DNA of 64,000 nt from Pantoea sp. Cy-639 (lineage in GTDB: Bacteria > Pseudomonadota > Gammaproteobacteria > Pseudomonadales > Pseudomonadaceae), in NCBI RefSeq assembly GCF_011752525.1, contig NZ_VWXI01000011.1, positions 62,001 through 126,000 on the forward strand. The letters run 5' to 3'. A program made the position numbers and the translations under genes. Below, one piece after another: positions 34,768 to 46,662 of the stretch. The notes below the pieces were generated by a model that was not told the origin of the DNA, did no database searches, and was given only the letters and a program-made list of their open reading frames with translations. How positions within the stretch are numbered: the first letter of the stretch is position 1; each line of letters opens with the position of its first letter.

Positions 34768-34796
34768 TTGTCATGAGCAGCCTAACTGTCTATACT
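34768..34796 (+). promoter_or_regulatory. Sigma70-type promoter for the sdh-suc operon
   Basis: TTGTCA (34768-34773), 17-base spacer, TATACT (34791-34796). It leaves a leader of about 120 bases before sdhC. The whole gltA-sdhC gap (34568-34919) otherwise shows only an AT-rich stretch around 34660-34730. Confidence 0.72.
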
Positions 34797-34919
34797 CGAC
34801 AGCCGACTCCCAGAGGCTTTCAAGCCTGTCCTGCTGGGTGTCGTCGCTCTCCTGGGTGGTGGGTACCTGACCAGTACACTTACCAACAACTTTGCCCTGT
34901 TAGCTAGGGGCTCTTCAGT

Positions 34920-35306
34920 GTGAAAAAAGCCGTGAAAAGCCAACGACCTGTAAACCTAGACCTAAGGACCATCAAGCTTCCTGTCACTGCGTACACGTCC
35001 ATTCTTCACCGTATCTCCGGCGTCATCCTGTTCTTCGGCATTGCCATCATGCTTTATGCACTGGGCAAATCGCTGGGTTCCGAGGAAGGCTTTGCCGAGG
35101 TGAAGGCGTGTCTGACCAGCCCGCTGGCCAAGTTCGTGACCTGGGGCCTGCTGTCCGGCCTGCTGTATCACCTCGTGGCAGGTGTGCGTCACCTGATCAT
35201 GGACATGGGTATCGGTGAGACGCTGGAAGGCGGCAAGCTGGGCTCGAAAATCGTGATTGTCATCTCCGTGGTGCTGATCGTTCTGGCAGGAGTTTGGGTA
35301 TGGTAA
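34920..35306 (+). CDS. sdhC: Succinate dehydrogenase cytochrome b556 subunit
   Basis: 128 residues from GTG 34920, with AGGGG 9 bases upstream; a second in-frame GTG at 34932 (KSQRPVNLDL) is possible. Start motif RPVNLDLRTIKLPVTAYTSILHRISGV with the quinone-site Ser/Arg, three membrane helices, and the heme ligand His in SGLLYHLVAGVRHL. With SdhD it anchors SdhAB in the inner membrane. It overlaps sdhD by 7 bases. Confidence 0.96.
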   Translation: MKKAVKSQRPVNLDLRTIKLPVTAYTSILHRISGVILFFGIAIMLYALGKSLGSEEGFAEVKACLTSPLAKFVTWGLLSGLLYHLVAGVRHLIMDMGIGETLEGGKLGSKIVIVISVVLIVLAGVWVW

Positions 35307-35668
35307 CTAATGTCACGAACCTGTCGCGTTCGGGCCTCTATGACTGGATGGCACAGCGCGTCTCGGCGGTCGTTCTCGCGGCTTACTTCATTTTCCTGAT
35401 CGGCTACGTCGCCGCCCACCCGGGTATCGACTACGCCCAGTGGCACGCCCTGTTCTCCAACAGCGCGATGCGAATCTTCAGTCTCCTGGCCCTCGTTGCC
35501 CTCGGCGCTCACGCCTGGGTCGGCATGTGGACCATCACCACCGACTACCTGACGCCGATGGCGTTCGGCAAGTCGGCGACTGCGATTCGTTTCCTGTCCC
35601 AAGCGGTATGCGGCGTCATCATGTTCGCCTACTTCGTCTGGGGTGTGCAGATTCTCTGGGGTATCTGA
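35300..35668 (+). CDS. sdhD: Succinate dehydrogenase membrane anchor subunit
   Basis: 122 residues from ATG 35300, with CAGGAG 7 bases upstream inside the end of sdhC. N-terminal SGLYDWMAQRVSAVVLAAY is typical of SdhD; three membrane helices; heme-side His in LGAHAWVGMWTITTDY. It binds heme b and ubiquinone with SdhC. Confidence 0.95.
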   Translation: MVTNVTNLSRSGLYDWMAQRVSAVVLAAYFIFLIGYVAAHPGIDYAQWHALFSNSAMRIFSLLALVALGAHAWVGMWTITTDYLTPMAFGKSATAIRFLSQAVCGVIMFAYFVWGVQILWGI

Positions 35669-35671
35669 TTC

Positions 35672-37444
35672 ATGGCTAACATTCCAACGATTTCCTTCGA
35701 CGCCATCATCATCGGTGGCGGCGGCGCCGGCATGCGCGCAGCGCTGCAGCTGGCTCAGGGCGGCCACAAGACCGCCGTGGTCACCAAGGTGTTCCCGACC
35801 CGTTCGCACACCGTTTCCGCCCAGGGTGGCATCACCTGTGCCATCGCTTCGGCCGACCCGAACGATGACTGGCGCTGGCACATGTACGATACCGTCAAGG
35901 GTTCCGACTACATCGGTGACCAGGACGCTATCGAATACATGTGTCAGGAAGGTCCGGCCGCGGTCTTCGAGCTGGACCACATGGGCCTGCCGTTCTCCCG
36001 TACCGAAACCGGTCGCATCTACCAGCGTCCGTTCGGCGGTCAGTCCAAGGACTTCGGCAAGGGTGGCCAGGCTGCCCGTACCTGCGCCGCTTCCGACCGT
36101 ACCGGTCACGCGCTGCTGCACACCCTGTACCAGGGCAACCTGAAGGCAGGTACCACCTTCCTCAACGAGTACTACGCCGTTGACCTGGTGAAGAACCAGG
36201 ACGGCGCCTTCGTCGGTGTGATCGCGATCTGCATCGAAACCGGCGAGACCATGTACATCAAGTCCAAGGCCACCGTGCTGGCCACTGGCGGTGCCGGCCG
36301 TATCTACGCCTCCACCACCAACGCCCTGATCAATACCGGCGACGGTATCGGCATGGCCCTGCGTGCCGGCGTGCCGGTGCAGGACATCGAGATGTGGCAG
36401 TTCCACCCGACCGGCATCGCCGGTGCCGGAGTACTGGTCACCGAGGGTTGCCGCGGTGAGGGTGGCTACCTGATCAACGCCCACGGCGAGCGCTTCATGG
36501 AGCGTTACGCGCCGAACGCGAAAGACCTGGCCGGCCGCGACGTGGTCGCCCGTTCCATGGTCAAGGAAATCATCGCCGGCAACGGCGTGGGCCCGAACAA
36601 GGACCACGTACTGCTGAAGCTGGACCACCTGGGCGAGGAAGTGCTGCACAGCCGCCTGCCAGGTATCTGCGAGCTGTCCAAGACCTTCGCCCACGTCGAC
36701 CCTGTGGTCGCGCCGGTGCCGGTCATCCCGACCTGCCACTACATGATGGGCGGCGTTGCCACCAACATTCATGGCCAGGCCATCACCATGGACGCCGAAG
36801 GCAAGGATCACATCATCCCGGGTCTGTTCGCCGTGGGTGAAGTGGCATGCGTATCGGTGCACGGTGCCAACCGCCTGGGTGGCAACTCGCTGCTCGACCT
36901 GGTGGTCTTCGGTCGCGCCGCCGGCCTGCACCTGGAGAAGGCGCTGAGCGATGGCGTCGAGTACCGCGATGCCAGCGACACCGATGTCGATGTTGCCCTG
37001 AACCGCCTGAACAAGCTCAACGAGCGCACCACTGGCGAAGACGTCGCCAGCCTCAAGCGCGAGCTGCAGAGCTGCATGCAGAACTACTTCGGTGTGTTCC
37101 GTACCGGCGAATACATGCAGAAGGGTATCGAGCAACTGGCCGGCCTGCGTGACCGCATCGCCAACGTCAAGATCAACGACAAGTCCCAGGCCTTCAACAC
37201 CGCGCGTATCGAAGCGCTGGAGCTGCAGAACCTGCTGGAAGTCGCCGAAGCCACCGCCATTGCGGCAGAGGCCCGTAAAGAGTCCCGCGGCGCTCACGCC
37301 CGTGAAGACTTCGAAGACCGTGACGACGAAAACTGGCTGTGCCACACCCTGTACTACCCGGGTGAGAAGCGCGTCGCCAAGCGTGGCGTCAACTTTGCGC
37401 CGAAGACAGTTCCTGCCTTCGAACCAAAAGTCCGGACTTACTAA
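35672..37444 (+). CDS. sdhA: Succinate dehydrogenase flavoprotein subunit
   Basis: 590 residues. FAD Rossmann motif [17 protein letters not shown], the covalent FAD histidine in [11 protein letters not shown], substrate-binding [16 protein letters not shown], and [19 protein letters not shown] near the C-terminal half. It oxidizes succinate to fumarate in the TCA cycle. It starts 3 bases after sdhD. Confidence 0.98.
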   Translation: MANIPTISFDAIIIGGGGAGMRAALQLAQGGHKTAVVTKVFPTRSHTVSAQGGITCAIASADPNDDWRWHMYDTVKGSDYIGDQDAIEYMCQEGPAAVFELDHMGLPFSRTETGRIYQRPFGGQSKDFGKGGQAARTCAASDRTGHALLHTLYQGNLKAGTTFLNEYYAVDLVKNQDGAFVGVIAICIETGETMYIKSKATVLATGGAGRIYASTTNALINTGDGIGMALRAGVPVQDIEMWQFHPTGIAGAGVLVTEGCRGEGGYLINAHGERFMERYAPNAKDLAGRDVVARSMVKEIIAGNGVGPNKDHVLLKLDHLGEEVLHSRLPGICELSKTFAHVDPVVAPVPVIPTCHYMMGGVATNIHGQAITMDAEGKDHIIPGLFAVGEVACVSVHGANRLGGNSLLDLVVFGRAAGLHLEKALSDGVEYRDASDTDVDVALNRLNKLNERTTGEDVASLKRELQSCMQNYFGVFRTGEYMQKGIEQLAGLRDRIANVKINDKSQAFNTARIEALELQNLLEVAEATAIAAEARKESRGAHAREDFEDRDDENWLCHTLYYPGEKRVAKRGVNFAPKTVPAFEPKVRTY

Positions 37445-37455
37445 GGGTGGCCGCT

Positions 37456-38160
37456 ATGTTGCAAGTCGAAGTTTATCGTTACAACCCGGACACCGATTCT
37501 GCGCCGAAGATGCAGACCTTCCAGGTCGACACTGGCGGCAAGGATCTGATGGTCCTGGACGTGCTGGCGCTGATCAAGGAGCAGGACGAAGGTTTTTCCT
37601 ACCGTCGTTCCTGCCGTGAAGGCGTCTGCGGTTCCGATGGCATGAACATCAACGGCAAGAACGGCCTGGCGTGCATCACGCCGCTGTCCTCCGTGGTCAA
37701 GGGCAACAAGCTGGTCCTGCGCCCGCTGCCTGGCCTGCCGGTCATTCGTGACCTGGTTGTCGACATGAGCATCTTCTACAAGCAGTACGAGAAGGTGAAG
37801 CCGTTCCTGCAGAACGACACTCCGGCGCCGGCCATCGAACGCCTGCAGTCGCCGGAAGATCGCGACAAGCTGGACGGTCTGTACGAGTGCATCCTGTGCG
37901 CCTGCTGCTCGACGTCCTGCCCATCGTTCTGGTGGAACCCGGACAAGTTCCTGGGCCCGGCCGCGCTGCTGCAAGCCTATCGCTTCCTGGCCGACAGCCG
38001 TGACACCAAGACTCAGGAGCGCCTGGCGTCCCTGGATGACCCGTTCAGCGTATTCCGCTGCCGCGGGATCATGAACTGCGTGAACGTGTGCCCGAAGGGT
38101 CTGAACCCGACCAAGGCAATCGGTCACGTACGTAACATGCTGCTGCAAAGCGGCACCTGA
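37456..38160 (+). CDS. sdhB: Succinate dehydrogenase iron-sulfur subunit
   Basis: 234 residues from ATG 37456, placed 8 bases after AAGGG; an in-frame GTG at 37447 is less likely. The 2Fe-2S domain is CREGVCGSDGMNINGKNGLAC; the 4Fe-4S and 3Fe-4S ligands are CILCACCSTSCP and CRGIMNCVNVCPKGLNP. It carries electrons from SdhA to the membrane quinone site. Confidence 0.97.
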   Translation: MLQVEVYRYNPDTDSAPKMQTFQVDTGGKDLMVLDVLALIKEQDEGFSYRRSCREGVCGSDGMNINGKNGLACITPLSSVVKGNKLVLRPLPGLPVIRDLVVDMSIFYKQYEKVKPFLQNDTPAPAIERLQSPEDRDKLDGLYECILCACCSTSCPSFWWNPDKFLGPAALLQAYRFLADSRDTKTQERLASLDDPFSVFRCRGIMNCVNVCPKGLNPTKAIGHVRNMLLQSGT

Positions 38161-38405
38161 TACAAAGTGTTGTACCTGCAGTAAGCCGAGGTGCGGGTGG
38201 TGAGCCCGCACTGAGGTAAAACCCGAGCAAGGGCCCACAAAGCCCGCGCTCATTACCTATGAAGATATGAGACCAGCAGGGGCTTCCGGGCTGGTACCCG
38301 GAAAATCAGCAGGATCCAGGTGGCGTGGTTCAGTCGCTGTTTTCGGACTTTTCCAGGTTTGCTGTGGCTCTCGCCGATCAGTCCCCTAATCGAGGGTGAC
38401 CAAGC

Positions 38406-41237
38406 ATGCAAGAAAGCGTGATGCAGCGCATGTGGGATAGCGCCCACCTTTCAGGTGGTAACGCTGCATATGTGGAAGAGCTTTATGAGCTCTACCTGCA
38501 CGACCCTAACGCTGTGCCAGAAGAGTGGCGCACCTACTTCCAGAAGTTGCCCGCCGACGGCAGCACCGCTACCGATGTATCGCACTCGACAATCCGCGAC
38601 CATTTCGTACTGCTGGCAAAGAACCAGCGCCGCGCCCAACCGGTATCCGCCGGGAGCGTGAGCAGTGAACACGAGAAGAAGCAGGTTGAAGTTCTGCGAC
38701 TGATCCAGGCCTATCGTATGCGCGGCCATCAGGCTGCCAAGCTCGACCCGTTGGGGTTGTGGCAGCGTCCCGCGCCCGTAGACCTGTCGATCAATCACTA
38801 CGGCTTGACCAATGCCGATCTTGATACGACCTTCCGTGCCGGCGACCTGTTCATCGGCAAAGAGGAAGCGAGCCTACGCGAAATTTTCGAAGCGCTCGAG
38901 AAGACATATTGTCGCACCATTGGCGCCGAGTTCACCCACATCGTCGATTCCGAGCAGCGCAGCTGGTTCCAGCAGCGTCTGGAAAGCGTACGTGGCCGTC
39001 CGGAATTCTCCGCCGACGTGCAGACCCACCTGCTCGAGCGCGTCACGGCCGGTGAGGGCCTGGAGAAGTACCTGGGCACCAAGTACCCGGGCACCAAGCG
39101 CTTCGGCCTGGAAGGCGGCGAAAGCCTGATCCCGATGCTGGACGAGATGATCCAGCGCTCCGGTTCCTACGGCACCAAGGAAGTCGTGATCGGCATGGCC
39201 CACCGTGGCCGCCTGAACGTGCTCGTCAACACCTTCGGCAAGAACCCGCGCGAGCTGTTCGACGAGTTCGAAGGCAAGAAGATGAACGAGCTTGGCTCCG
39301 GTGACGTGAAGTATCACCAGGGCTTCTCCTCGAACGTGATGACCCCGGGTGGCGAAGTGCACCTGGCCATGGCGTTCAACCCCTCCCACCTGGAAATCGT
39401 CTCGCCGGTGGTGGAAGGTTCGGTGCGCGCCCGTCAGGACCGTCGCAACGACACCGTGGGTGACAAGGTTCTGCCGATCTCGATCCACGGCGACGCTGCG
39501 TTCGCCGGCCAGGGCGTGGTCATGGAAACCTTCCAGATGTCGCAGACCCGCGGTTTCAAGACCGGCGGCACCGTGCACATCGTGATCAACAACCAGGTTG
39601 GCTTCACCATCAGCAACCCGCTGGACGCGCGCTCCACCGAGTACGCCACCGACGTTGCCAAGATGATCCAGGCGCCGATCCTGCACGTGAACGGCGATGA
39701 TCCAGAGGCGGTGCTGTTCGTCACCCAGCTGGCCATCGACTACCGCATGCAGTTCAAGCGTGACGTGGTCATCGACCTGGTCTGCTACCGTCGTCGCGGC
39801 CACAACGAGGCCGACGAGCCGAACGGCACCCAGCCTTTGATGTACCAGCAGATCAGCAAGCAGCGCACCACCCGTGAGCTGTACGCCGATGCGCTGATCC
39901 AGGCCGGTCGCATCGATGCCGAGCGCGCCCAGGCCAAGATCGACGAGTACCGCAACGCGCTGGACAACGGCCTGCACGTGGTCAAGAGCCTGGTCAAGGA
40001 GCCGAATCGCGAGCTGTTCGTCGACTGGCGCCCGTACCTGGGTCACGCCTGGACCGCGCGTCACGACACCCGCTTCGACCTCAAGACCTTGCAGGAACTG
40101 TCGGCCAAGCTGCTGGAACTGCCAGAAGGCTTCGTCGTCCAGCGCCAGGTCGCGAAGATCTACGAAGACCGCCAGAAGATGCAGGCCGGTGGCTTGCCGA
40201 TCAACTGGGGTTACGCGGAGACCATGGCCTACGCCACGCTGCAGTTCGAAGGTCACCCGATCCGCATGACCGGCCAGGACATCGGCCGTGGCACCTTCTC
40301 GCACCGTCACGCGGTGCTGCACAACCAGAAGGACGCCAGCACCTACGTACCGCTGAAGAACCTGTTCCCGGGCCAGCCGCGCTTCGATCTGTACGACTCC
40401 TTCCTCTCGGAAGAGGCCGTACTGGCCTTCGAATACGGCTACTCGACCACCACGCCGAACGCGCTGGTGATCTGGGAAGCCCAGTTCGGCGACTTCGCCA
40501 ACGGTGCGCAAGTGGTGATCGACCAGTTCATCACCAGTGGCGAGCACAAGTGGGGCCGTTTGTGCGGTCTGACCATGCTGCTGCCGCACGGTTATGAAGG
40601 TCAGGGGCCGGAGCACTCCTCCGCGCGTCTGGAGCGCTACCTGCAACTGTGCGCCGAGCACAACATCCAGGTCTGCGTACCGACCACCCCGGCACAGATC
40701 TACCACCTGCTGCGTCGCCAGGTCATCCGTCCGCTGCGCAAGCCGCTGATCGTGCTGACGCCGAAGTCGCTGCTGCGCCACAAGCTGGCCATCTCGACCC
40801 TGGAAGACCTGGCCGATGGCTCGTTCCAGACCGTGATCCCGGAAATCGACGCGATCGATCCGGCCAAGGTCGAGCGCCTGGTCCTGTGCGGTGGCAAGGT
40901 CTACTACGACCTGCTGGAAAAACGCCGTGCCGAAGGCCGCGAAGACATCGCCATCGTGCGTATCGAGCAGCTGTATCCGTTCCCCGAGGACGACCTGGTC
41001 GAGATCCTGGCGCCTTACACCAACCTCAAGCATGCGGTCTGGTGTCAGGAAGAGCCGATGAACCAGGGCGCCTGGTACAGCAGCCAGCACCACATGCGCC
41101 GTATCCTGGGCCGCCACAACAAGGCACTGGTCCTGGAATACGCCGGCCGCGACGCTTCCGCCGCGCCAGCCTGTGGTTACGCATCGAAGCACGCCGAACA
41201 GCAGGAAAAACTGCTGCAAGACGCCTTCACTGTCTAA
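38406..41237 (+). CDS. sucA: 2-oxoglutarate dehydrogenase E1 component
   Basis: 943 residues. The N-terminal MWDSAHLSGGNAAYVEELYELYLHDP helix for E2 binding is followed by the thiamine diphosphate core: MAHRGRLNVLVN, YHQGFSSNVMTPGGEVHLAMAFNPSHLE, HGDAAFAGQGVVMET and NNQVGFT, then the transketolase-like C-terminal half (DIGRGTFSHRHAVLHNQ, LPHGYEGQGPEHSS). It decarboxylates 2-oxoglutarate and transfers the succinyl group to SucB. The 245 bases between sdhB and sucA hold no gene or clear terminator. Confidence 0.97.
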   Translation: MQESVMQRMWDSAHLSGGNAAYVEELYELYLHDPNAVPEEWRTYFQKLPADGSTATDVSHSTIRDHFVLLAKNQRRAQPVSAGSVSSEHEKKQVEVLRLIQAYRMRGHQAAKLDPLGLWQRPAPVDLSINHYGLTNADLDTTFRAGDLFIGKEEASLREIFEALEKTYCRTIGAEFTHIVDSEQRSWFQQRLESVRGRPEFSADVQTHLLERVTAGEGLEKYLGTKYPGTKRFGLEGGESLIPMLDEMIQRSGSYGTKEVVIGMAHRGRLNVLVNTFGKNPRELFDEFEGKKMNELGSGDVKYHQGFSSNVMTPGGEVHLAMAFNPSHLEIVSPVVEGSVRARQDRRNDTVGDKVLPISIHGDAAFAGQGVVMETFQMSQTRGFKTGGTVHIVINNQVGFTISNPLDARSTEYATDVAKMIQAPILHVNGDDPEAVLFVTQLAIDYRMQFKRDVVIDLVCYRRRGHNEADEPNGTQPLMYQQISKQRTTRELYADALIQAGRIDAERAQAKIDEYRNALDNGLHVVKSLVKEPNRELFVDWRPYLGHAWTARHDTRFDLKTLQELSAKLLELPEGFVVQRQVAKIYEDRQKMQAGGLPINWGYAETMAYATLQFEGHPIRMTGQDIGRGTFSHRHAVLHNQKDASTYVPLKNLFPGQPRFDLYDSFLSEEAVLAFEYGYSTTTPNALVIWEAQFGDFANGAQVVIDQFITSGEHKWGRLCGLTMLLPHGYEGQGPEHSSARLERYLQLCAEHNIQVCVPTTPAQIYHLLRRQVIRPLRKPLIVLTPKSLLRHKLAISTLEDLADGSFQTVIPEIDAIDPAKVERLVLCGGKVYYDLLEKRRAEGREDIAIVRIEQLYPFPEDDLVEILAPYTNLKHAVWCQEEPMNQGAWYSSQHHMRRILGRHNKALVLEYAGRDASAAPACGYASKHAEQQEKLLQDAFTV

Positions 41238-41279
41238 CGCCTTCGCGCACCTGAAACCGAATTTAAGGAAACACTGATA

Positions 41280-42506
41280 ATGGCTATCGAGATCAAAGCC
41301 CCAACCTTCCCGGAATCGGTCGCCGACGGCACCGTTGCCACCTGGCACAAGCAACCGGGCGACGCTGTCAAGCGTGACGAGCTGATCGTCGACATCGAAA
41401 CCGACAAAGTCGTCCTGGAAGTCCTGGCCACCGCCGATGGCGTGCTGGGCGCCATCGTCAAGGGCGAGGGCGACACCGTCCTGTCCGACGAAGTCCTGGG
41501 CTCGATCGTTGAAGGTGGCGCCGCCGCCGCCGCCGCCGCCCCGGCTGCGGCCCCGGCCGCTGCTACTCCGGCTGCCGCTGCTGCCGACGCCGGCGAAGAC
41601 GACCCGGTTGCCGCCCCGGCCGCGCGCAAGCTGGCTGAAGAGAACGGCATCGACCTGGCTACCGTTGCCGGTACCGGCAAGGGCGGTCGCATCACCAAGG
41701 AAGACGTCGTCGCTGCCGTCGCCAACAAGAAGTCGGCCCCGGCCCCGGCTGCCAAGCCTGCCGCCGCAGCTGCCGCTGCCCCGGTTGTCGTTGCCGCTGG
41801 CGACCGCACCGAGAAGCGCGTGCCGATGACCCGCCTGCGCGCCAAAATTGCCGAGCGTCTGGTCGAAGCCCAGTCGAACATGGCCATGCTGACCACCTTC
41901 AACGAAGTCGACATGACTGAAGTCATGGCCCTGCGTTCGAAGTACAAGGACCTGTTCGAGAAGACCCACAATGGCGTGCGCCTGGGCTTCATGTCGTTCT
42001 TCGTCAAGGCGGCCACCGAGGCGCTGAAGCGCTTCCCGGCGGTCAACGCCTCGATCGACGGCAACGACATCGTCTACCACGGTTATGCCGACGTCGGCGT
42101 CGCTGTTTCCAGCGACCGTGGCCTGGTGGTTCCGGTGCTGCGCAATGCCGAATCGATGTCGCTGGCCGAGATCGAGAACGGCATCGCCACCTTCGGCAAG
42201 AAGGCCCGTGACGGCAAGCTGGCCATCGAAGAGATGACCGGCGGTACCTTCACCATCACCAACGGTGGTACTTTCGGCTCGATGATGTCGACCCCGATCG
42301 TCAACCCGCCGCAGGCCGCGATCCTGGGCATGCACAACATCATCCAGCGCCCGATGGCCATCAATGGCCAAGTGGTGATCCGTCCGATGATGTACCTGGC
42401 GCTGTCCTACGACCACCGCCTGATCGACGGCAAGGAAGCGGTAACCTTCCTGGTGACCATCAAGAACCTGCTGGAAGATCCGTCCCGCCTGCTGCTGGAC
42501 ATCTAA
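41280..42506 (+). CDS. sucB: 2-oxoglutarate dehydrogenase E2 (dihydrolipoyl succinyltransferase)
   Basis: 408 residues. One lipoyl domain with the lipoylated Lys in ETDKVVLEV, an Ala/Pro-rich linker, the peripheral subunit-binding domain ([29 protein letters not shown]), a second Ala-rich linker, and the catalytic domain with [14 protein letters not shown] (His and Asp of the active site). It transfers succinyl to CoA. Confidence 0.97.
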
Positions 42507-42513
42507 CGCTCAA

Positions 42514-44038
<1,525 letters not shown>

Positions 44039-44048
44039 TTATAAGAAA

Positions 44049-44071
44049 CCACGGCGGGCTGCCCGTCGTGG
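44049..44071 (+). terminator. Hairpin after lpdG
   Basis: 11-bp stem CCACGGCGGGC / GCCCGTCGTGG (one G-T pair), one-base center, no T tract; may attenuate rather than end transcription before sucC, 172 bases from the lpdG stop. Confidence 0.5.
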
Positions 44072-44210
44072 GTCTTGCGTGCAAGACTCACCGCGGAACG
44101 TCCGCCGGACCGGATCACATGGGATAACCCGGGGTCAACGGTCACAGGTGGTGCGGCGCCAGTGATGGCGCAGCGCCGAAGCGCAGTACCTAACGAAGAC
44201 GGTAAAAAGC

Positions 44211-45377
44211 ATGAATCTTCACGAGTATCAGGGTAAGCAGCTGTTCGCTGAATACGGCCTGCCAGTTTCCAAGGGTTTCGCTGTCGATACCCCTGAGCAA
44301 GCGGCAGAAGCCTGCGACAAGATCGGCGGTTCCGAGTGGGTCGTCAAAGCCCAGGTTCACGCTGGTGGTCGCGGCAAGGCGGGCGGCGTCAAGCTGGTTC
44401 GCAGCAAGGAAGACGCCAAGGCGTTCGCTGCACAGTGGCTGGGCAAGAATCTGGTGACCTACCAGACCGATGCCAATGGCCAGCCAGTTTCCAAGATCCT
44501 GGTCGAATCCTGCACTGACATCGCCAAAGAGCTGTACCTGGGCGCTGTAGTCGATCGTTCGAGCCGTCGCATCGTGTTCATGGCCTCCACCGAAGGTGGC
44601 GTGGACATCGAGAAAGTCGCTCACGACACTCCTGAGAAGATCCTCAAGGCCACCATCGATCCGCTGGTCGGCGCTCAGCCGTTCCAGGGTCGTGAACTGG
44701 CGTTCCAGCTGGGCCTGGAAGGCAAGCAGGTGCAACAGTTTGCCAAGATCTTCGTAGGCCTGGCCAAGCTGTTCAAGGATCACGATCTGGCCCTGCTGGA
44801 AGTGAACCCGCTGGTGATCAAGGCCGATGGCGATCTGCACTGCCTCGATGCCAAGATCAACATCGACGCCAACGCCATGTACCGTCAGCCAAAGCTGAAG
44901 ACCTTCCACGACCCGTCTCAGGACGACGCCCGTGAAGCCCACGCTGCCAAGTTCGAACTGAACTATGTCGCCCTCGAAGGCAACATCGGCTGCATGGTCA
45001 ACGGTGCCGGCCTGGCCATGGGTACCATGGACATCGTCAACCTGCACGGCGGCAAGCCGGCCAACTTCCTCGACGTTGGCGGTGGTGCTACCAAAGAGCG
45101 CGTTACCGAAGCGTTCAAGATCATTCTGTCCGACAGCAATGTCGCGGCCGTTCTGGTCAACATCTTCGGCGGCATCGTTCGCTGCGACATGATTGCCGAA
45201 GGCATCATCGGTGCTGTGAAAGAAGTCGGCGTCAAGGTTCCGGTCGTCGTTCGCCTCGAAGGCAACAACGCCGAACTGGGCGCTAAAGTACTGGCAGAAA
45301 GCGGTTTGAACATAATTGCGGCAACCAGCCTGACCGACGCTGCTCAACAAGTTGTCAAAGCTGCGGAGGGCAAGTAA
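44211..45377 (+). CDS. sucC: Succinyl-CoA synthetase beta subunit
   Basis: 388 residues. ATP-grasp start [20 protein letters not shown], nucleotide-binding [26 protein letters not shown], and the C-terminal ligase domain ([37 protein letters not shown]). It makes ATP or GTP from succinyl-CoA with SucD. The stop overlaps the sucD ATG by one base (TAATG). Confidence 0.98.
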   Translation: MNLHEYQGKQLFAEYGLPVSKGFAVDTPEQAAEACDKIGGSEWVVKAQVHAGGRGKAGGVKLVRSKEDAKAFAAQWLGKNLVTYQTDANGQPVSKILVESCTDIAKELYLGAVVDRSSRRIVFMASTEGGVDIEKVAHDTPEKILKATIDPLVGAQPFQGRELAFQLGLEGKQVQQFAKIFVGLAKLFKDHDLALLEVNPLVIKADGDLHCLDAKINIDANAMYRQPKLKTFHDPSQDDAREAHAAKFELNYVALEGNIGCMVNGAGLAMGTMDIVNLHGGKPANFLDVGGGATKERVTEAFKIILSDSNVAAVLVNIFGGIVRCDMIAEGIIGAVKEVGVKVPVVVRLEGNNAELGAKVLAESGLNIIAATSLTDAAQQVVKAAEGK

Positions 45378-46261
45378 TGAGCGTCCTGATCAATAAAGAC
45401 ACCAAAGTCATCTGCCAGGGCTTCACCGGCTCGCAGGGTACTTTCCACTCCGAACAAGCCATTGCCTATGGCACCAAGATGGTCGGCGGCGTTACCCCAG
45501 GCAAGGGTGGTACCACCCACCTGGGCCTGCCAGTGTTCAACACCGTCAAGGAAGCGGTAGAAGCTACCGGCGCTGACGCTTCGGTGATCTACGTTCCGGC
45601 TCCGTTCTGCAAGGACTCGATCCTTGAAGCTGCCTTTGGCGGCATCAAGCTGATCGTCTGCATCACCGAGGGTATTCCTACCCTCGACATGCTGGACGCC
45701 AAGGTCAAGTGCGACGAGCTCGGCGTTACCCTGATCGGCCCTAACTGCCCAGGCGTCATCACCCCGGGCGAGTGCAAGATCGGCATCATGCCGGGTCACA
45801 TCCACTTGCCGGGCAAGGTCGGTATCGTGTCGCGTTCCGGCACCCTGACCTACGAAGCCGTCAAGCAGACCACCGACGCCGGCTTCGGCCAGTCGACCTG
45901 CGTCGGCATCGGCGGTGACCCGATCCCGGGCTCCAACTTCATCGATATCCTGAAGCTGTTCCAGGAAGACCCGCAGACCGAAGCGATCGTCATGATCGGC
46001 GAAATCGGCGGTTCGGCTGAAGAAGAAGCCGCGGCCTACATCAAGGCCAACGTGACCAAGCCTGTCGTTTCCTACATCGCCGGTGTGACTGCACCTGCGG
46101 GCAAGCGCATGGGCCACGCTGGCGCCATCATCTCGGGTGGCAAGGGTACTGCGGACGAGAAGTTCGCCGCCCTGCAGGACGCTGGTGTGAAAACCGTGCG
46201 TTCGCTGGCTGACATCGGCAAGGCCCTGGCCGAGCTGACCGGCTGGGAAATGAAGAAGTAA
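45377..46261 (+). CDS. sucD: Succinyl-CoA synthetase alpha subunit
   Basis: 294 residues. CoA-binding Rossmann part ([21 protein letters not shown]), [21 protein letters not shown], and the phosphorylated active-site His in [16 protein letters not shown]. Last gene of the sdh-suc cluster; a textbook terminator follows. Confidence 0.98.
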   Translation: MSVLINKDTKVICQGFTGSQGTFHSEQAIAYGTKMVGGVTPGKGGTTHLGLPVFNTVKEAVEATGADASVIYVPAPFCKDSILEAAFGGIKLIVCITEGIPTLDMLDAKVKCDELGVTLIGPNCPGVITPGECKIGIMPGHIHLPGKVGIVSRSGTLTYEAVKQTTDAGFGQSTCVGIGGDPIPGSNFIDILKLFQEDPQTEAIVMIGEIGGSAEEEAAAYIKANVTKPVVSYIAGVTAPAGKRMGHAGAIISGGKGTADEKFAALQDAGVKTVRSLADIGKALAELTGWEMKK

Positions 46262-46662
46262 GCAACACGTAAGACCCCCCACGCGCACAAAGGCCACCTT
46301 CGGGTGGCCTTTGTCGTTTCCATGGCAGTGCACGGCCTCGTGCCGGCGCCGGCAAGGCCAGCTCCTACAGAAATTTCGATCACCTCAATCAGAATTTTCA
46401 ACCAGACATCTGCGCAAATGAGCAATAAATTGTCGTCCAACACATTCAACCAGACGACAAACACATACGCACATCGGACAAGCAGCACTGTGCCAGTGCG
46501 TTTGTCAGACAAAACAGGTACCCTACGCGTTCACTCTGTGCCCGTACCCCAAAAGGGAACGACACGCTAAACGGGTCTGGCTCACCAAGCCGGGCAGCAT
46601 TTCCCTTAATCCTGTGGGAAATCCCCTCCGACTCCCGATTCAGCAGTGTGGTATTTCCTTAA
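46262..46662. other. Gap between sucD and brnQ with terminator and short repeats
   Basis: 401 bases without a gene. After the sucD terminator there is an AT-richer zone with two copies of TTCAACCAGAC (46397-46407 and 46445-46455, 48 bases apart), an inverted pair TTGTCGTC (46430-46437) and GACGACAA (46453-46460), and the palindrome TTTGTCAGACAAA (46501-46513). These could be regulator sites for brnQ. No clear sigma70 pair was found. Confidence 0.6.
46287..46314 (+). terminator. Rho-independent-type terminator after sucD
   Basis: 12-bp stem ACAAAGGCCACC / GGTGGCCTTTGT with TTCG loop. Confidence 0.85.

Noticed and set aside
35189-37345. 718-codon minus-strand open frame opposite sdhD-sdhA
   Set aside because: Antisense of conserved SdhA; composition is low in hydrophobic cores and has no known domain.
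38874-42416. 1180-codon minus-strand open frame opposite sucA-sucB
   Set aside because: Same GC effect; the plus strand encodes unmistakable SucA and SucB.
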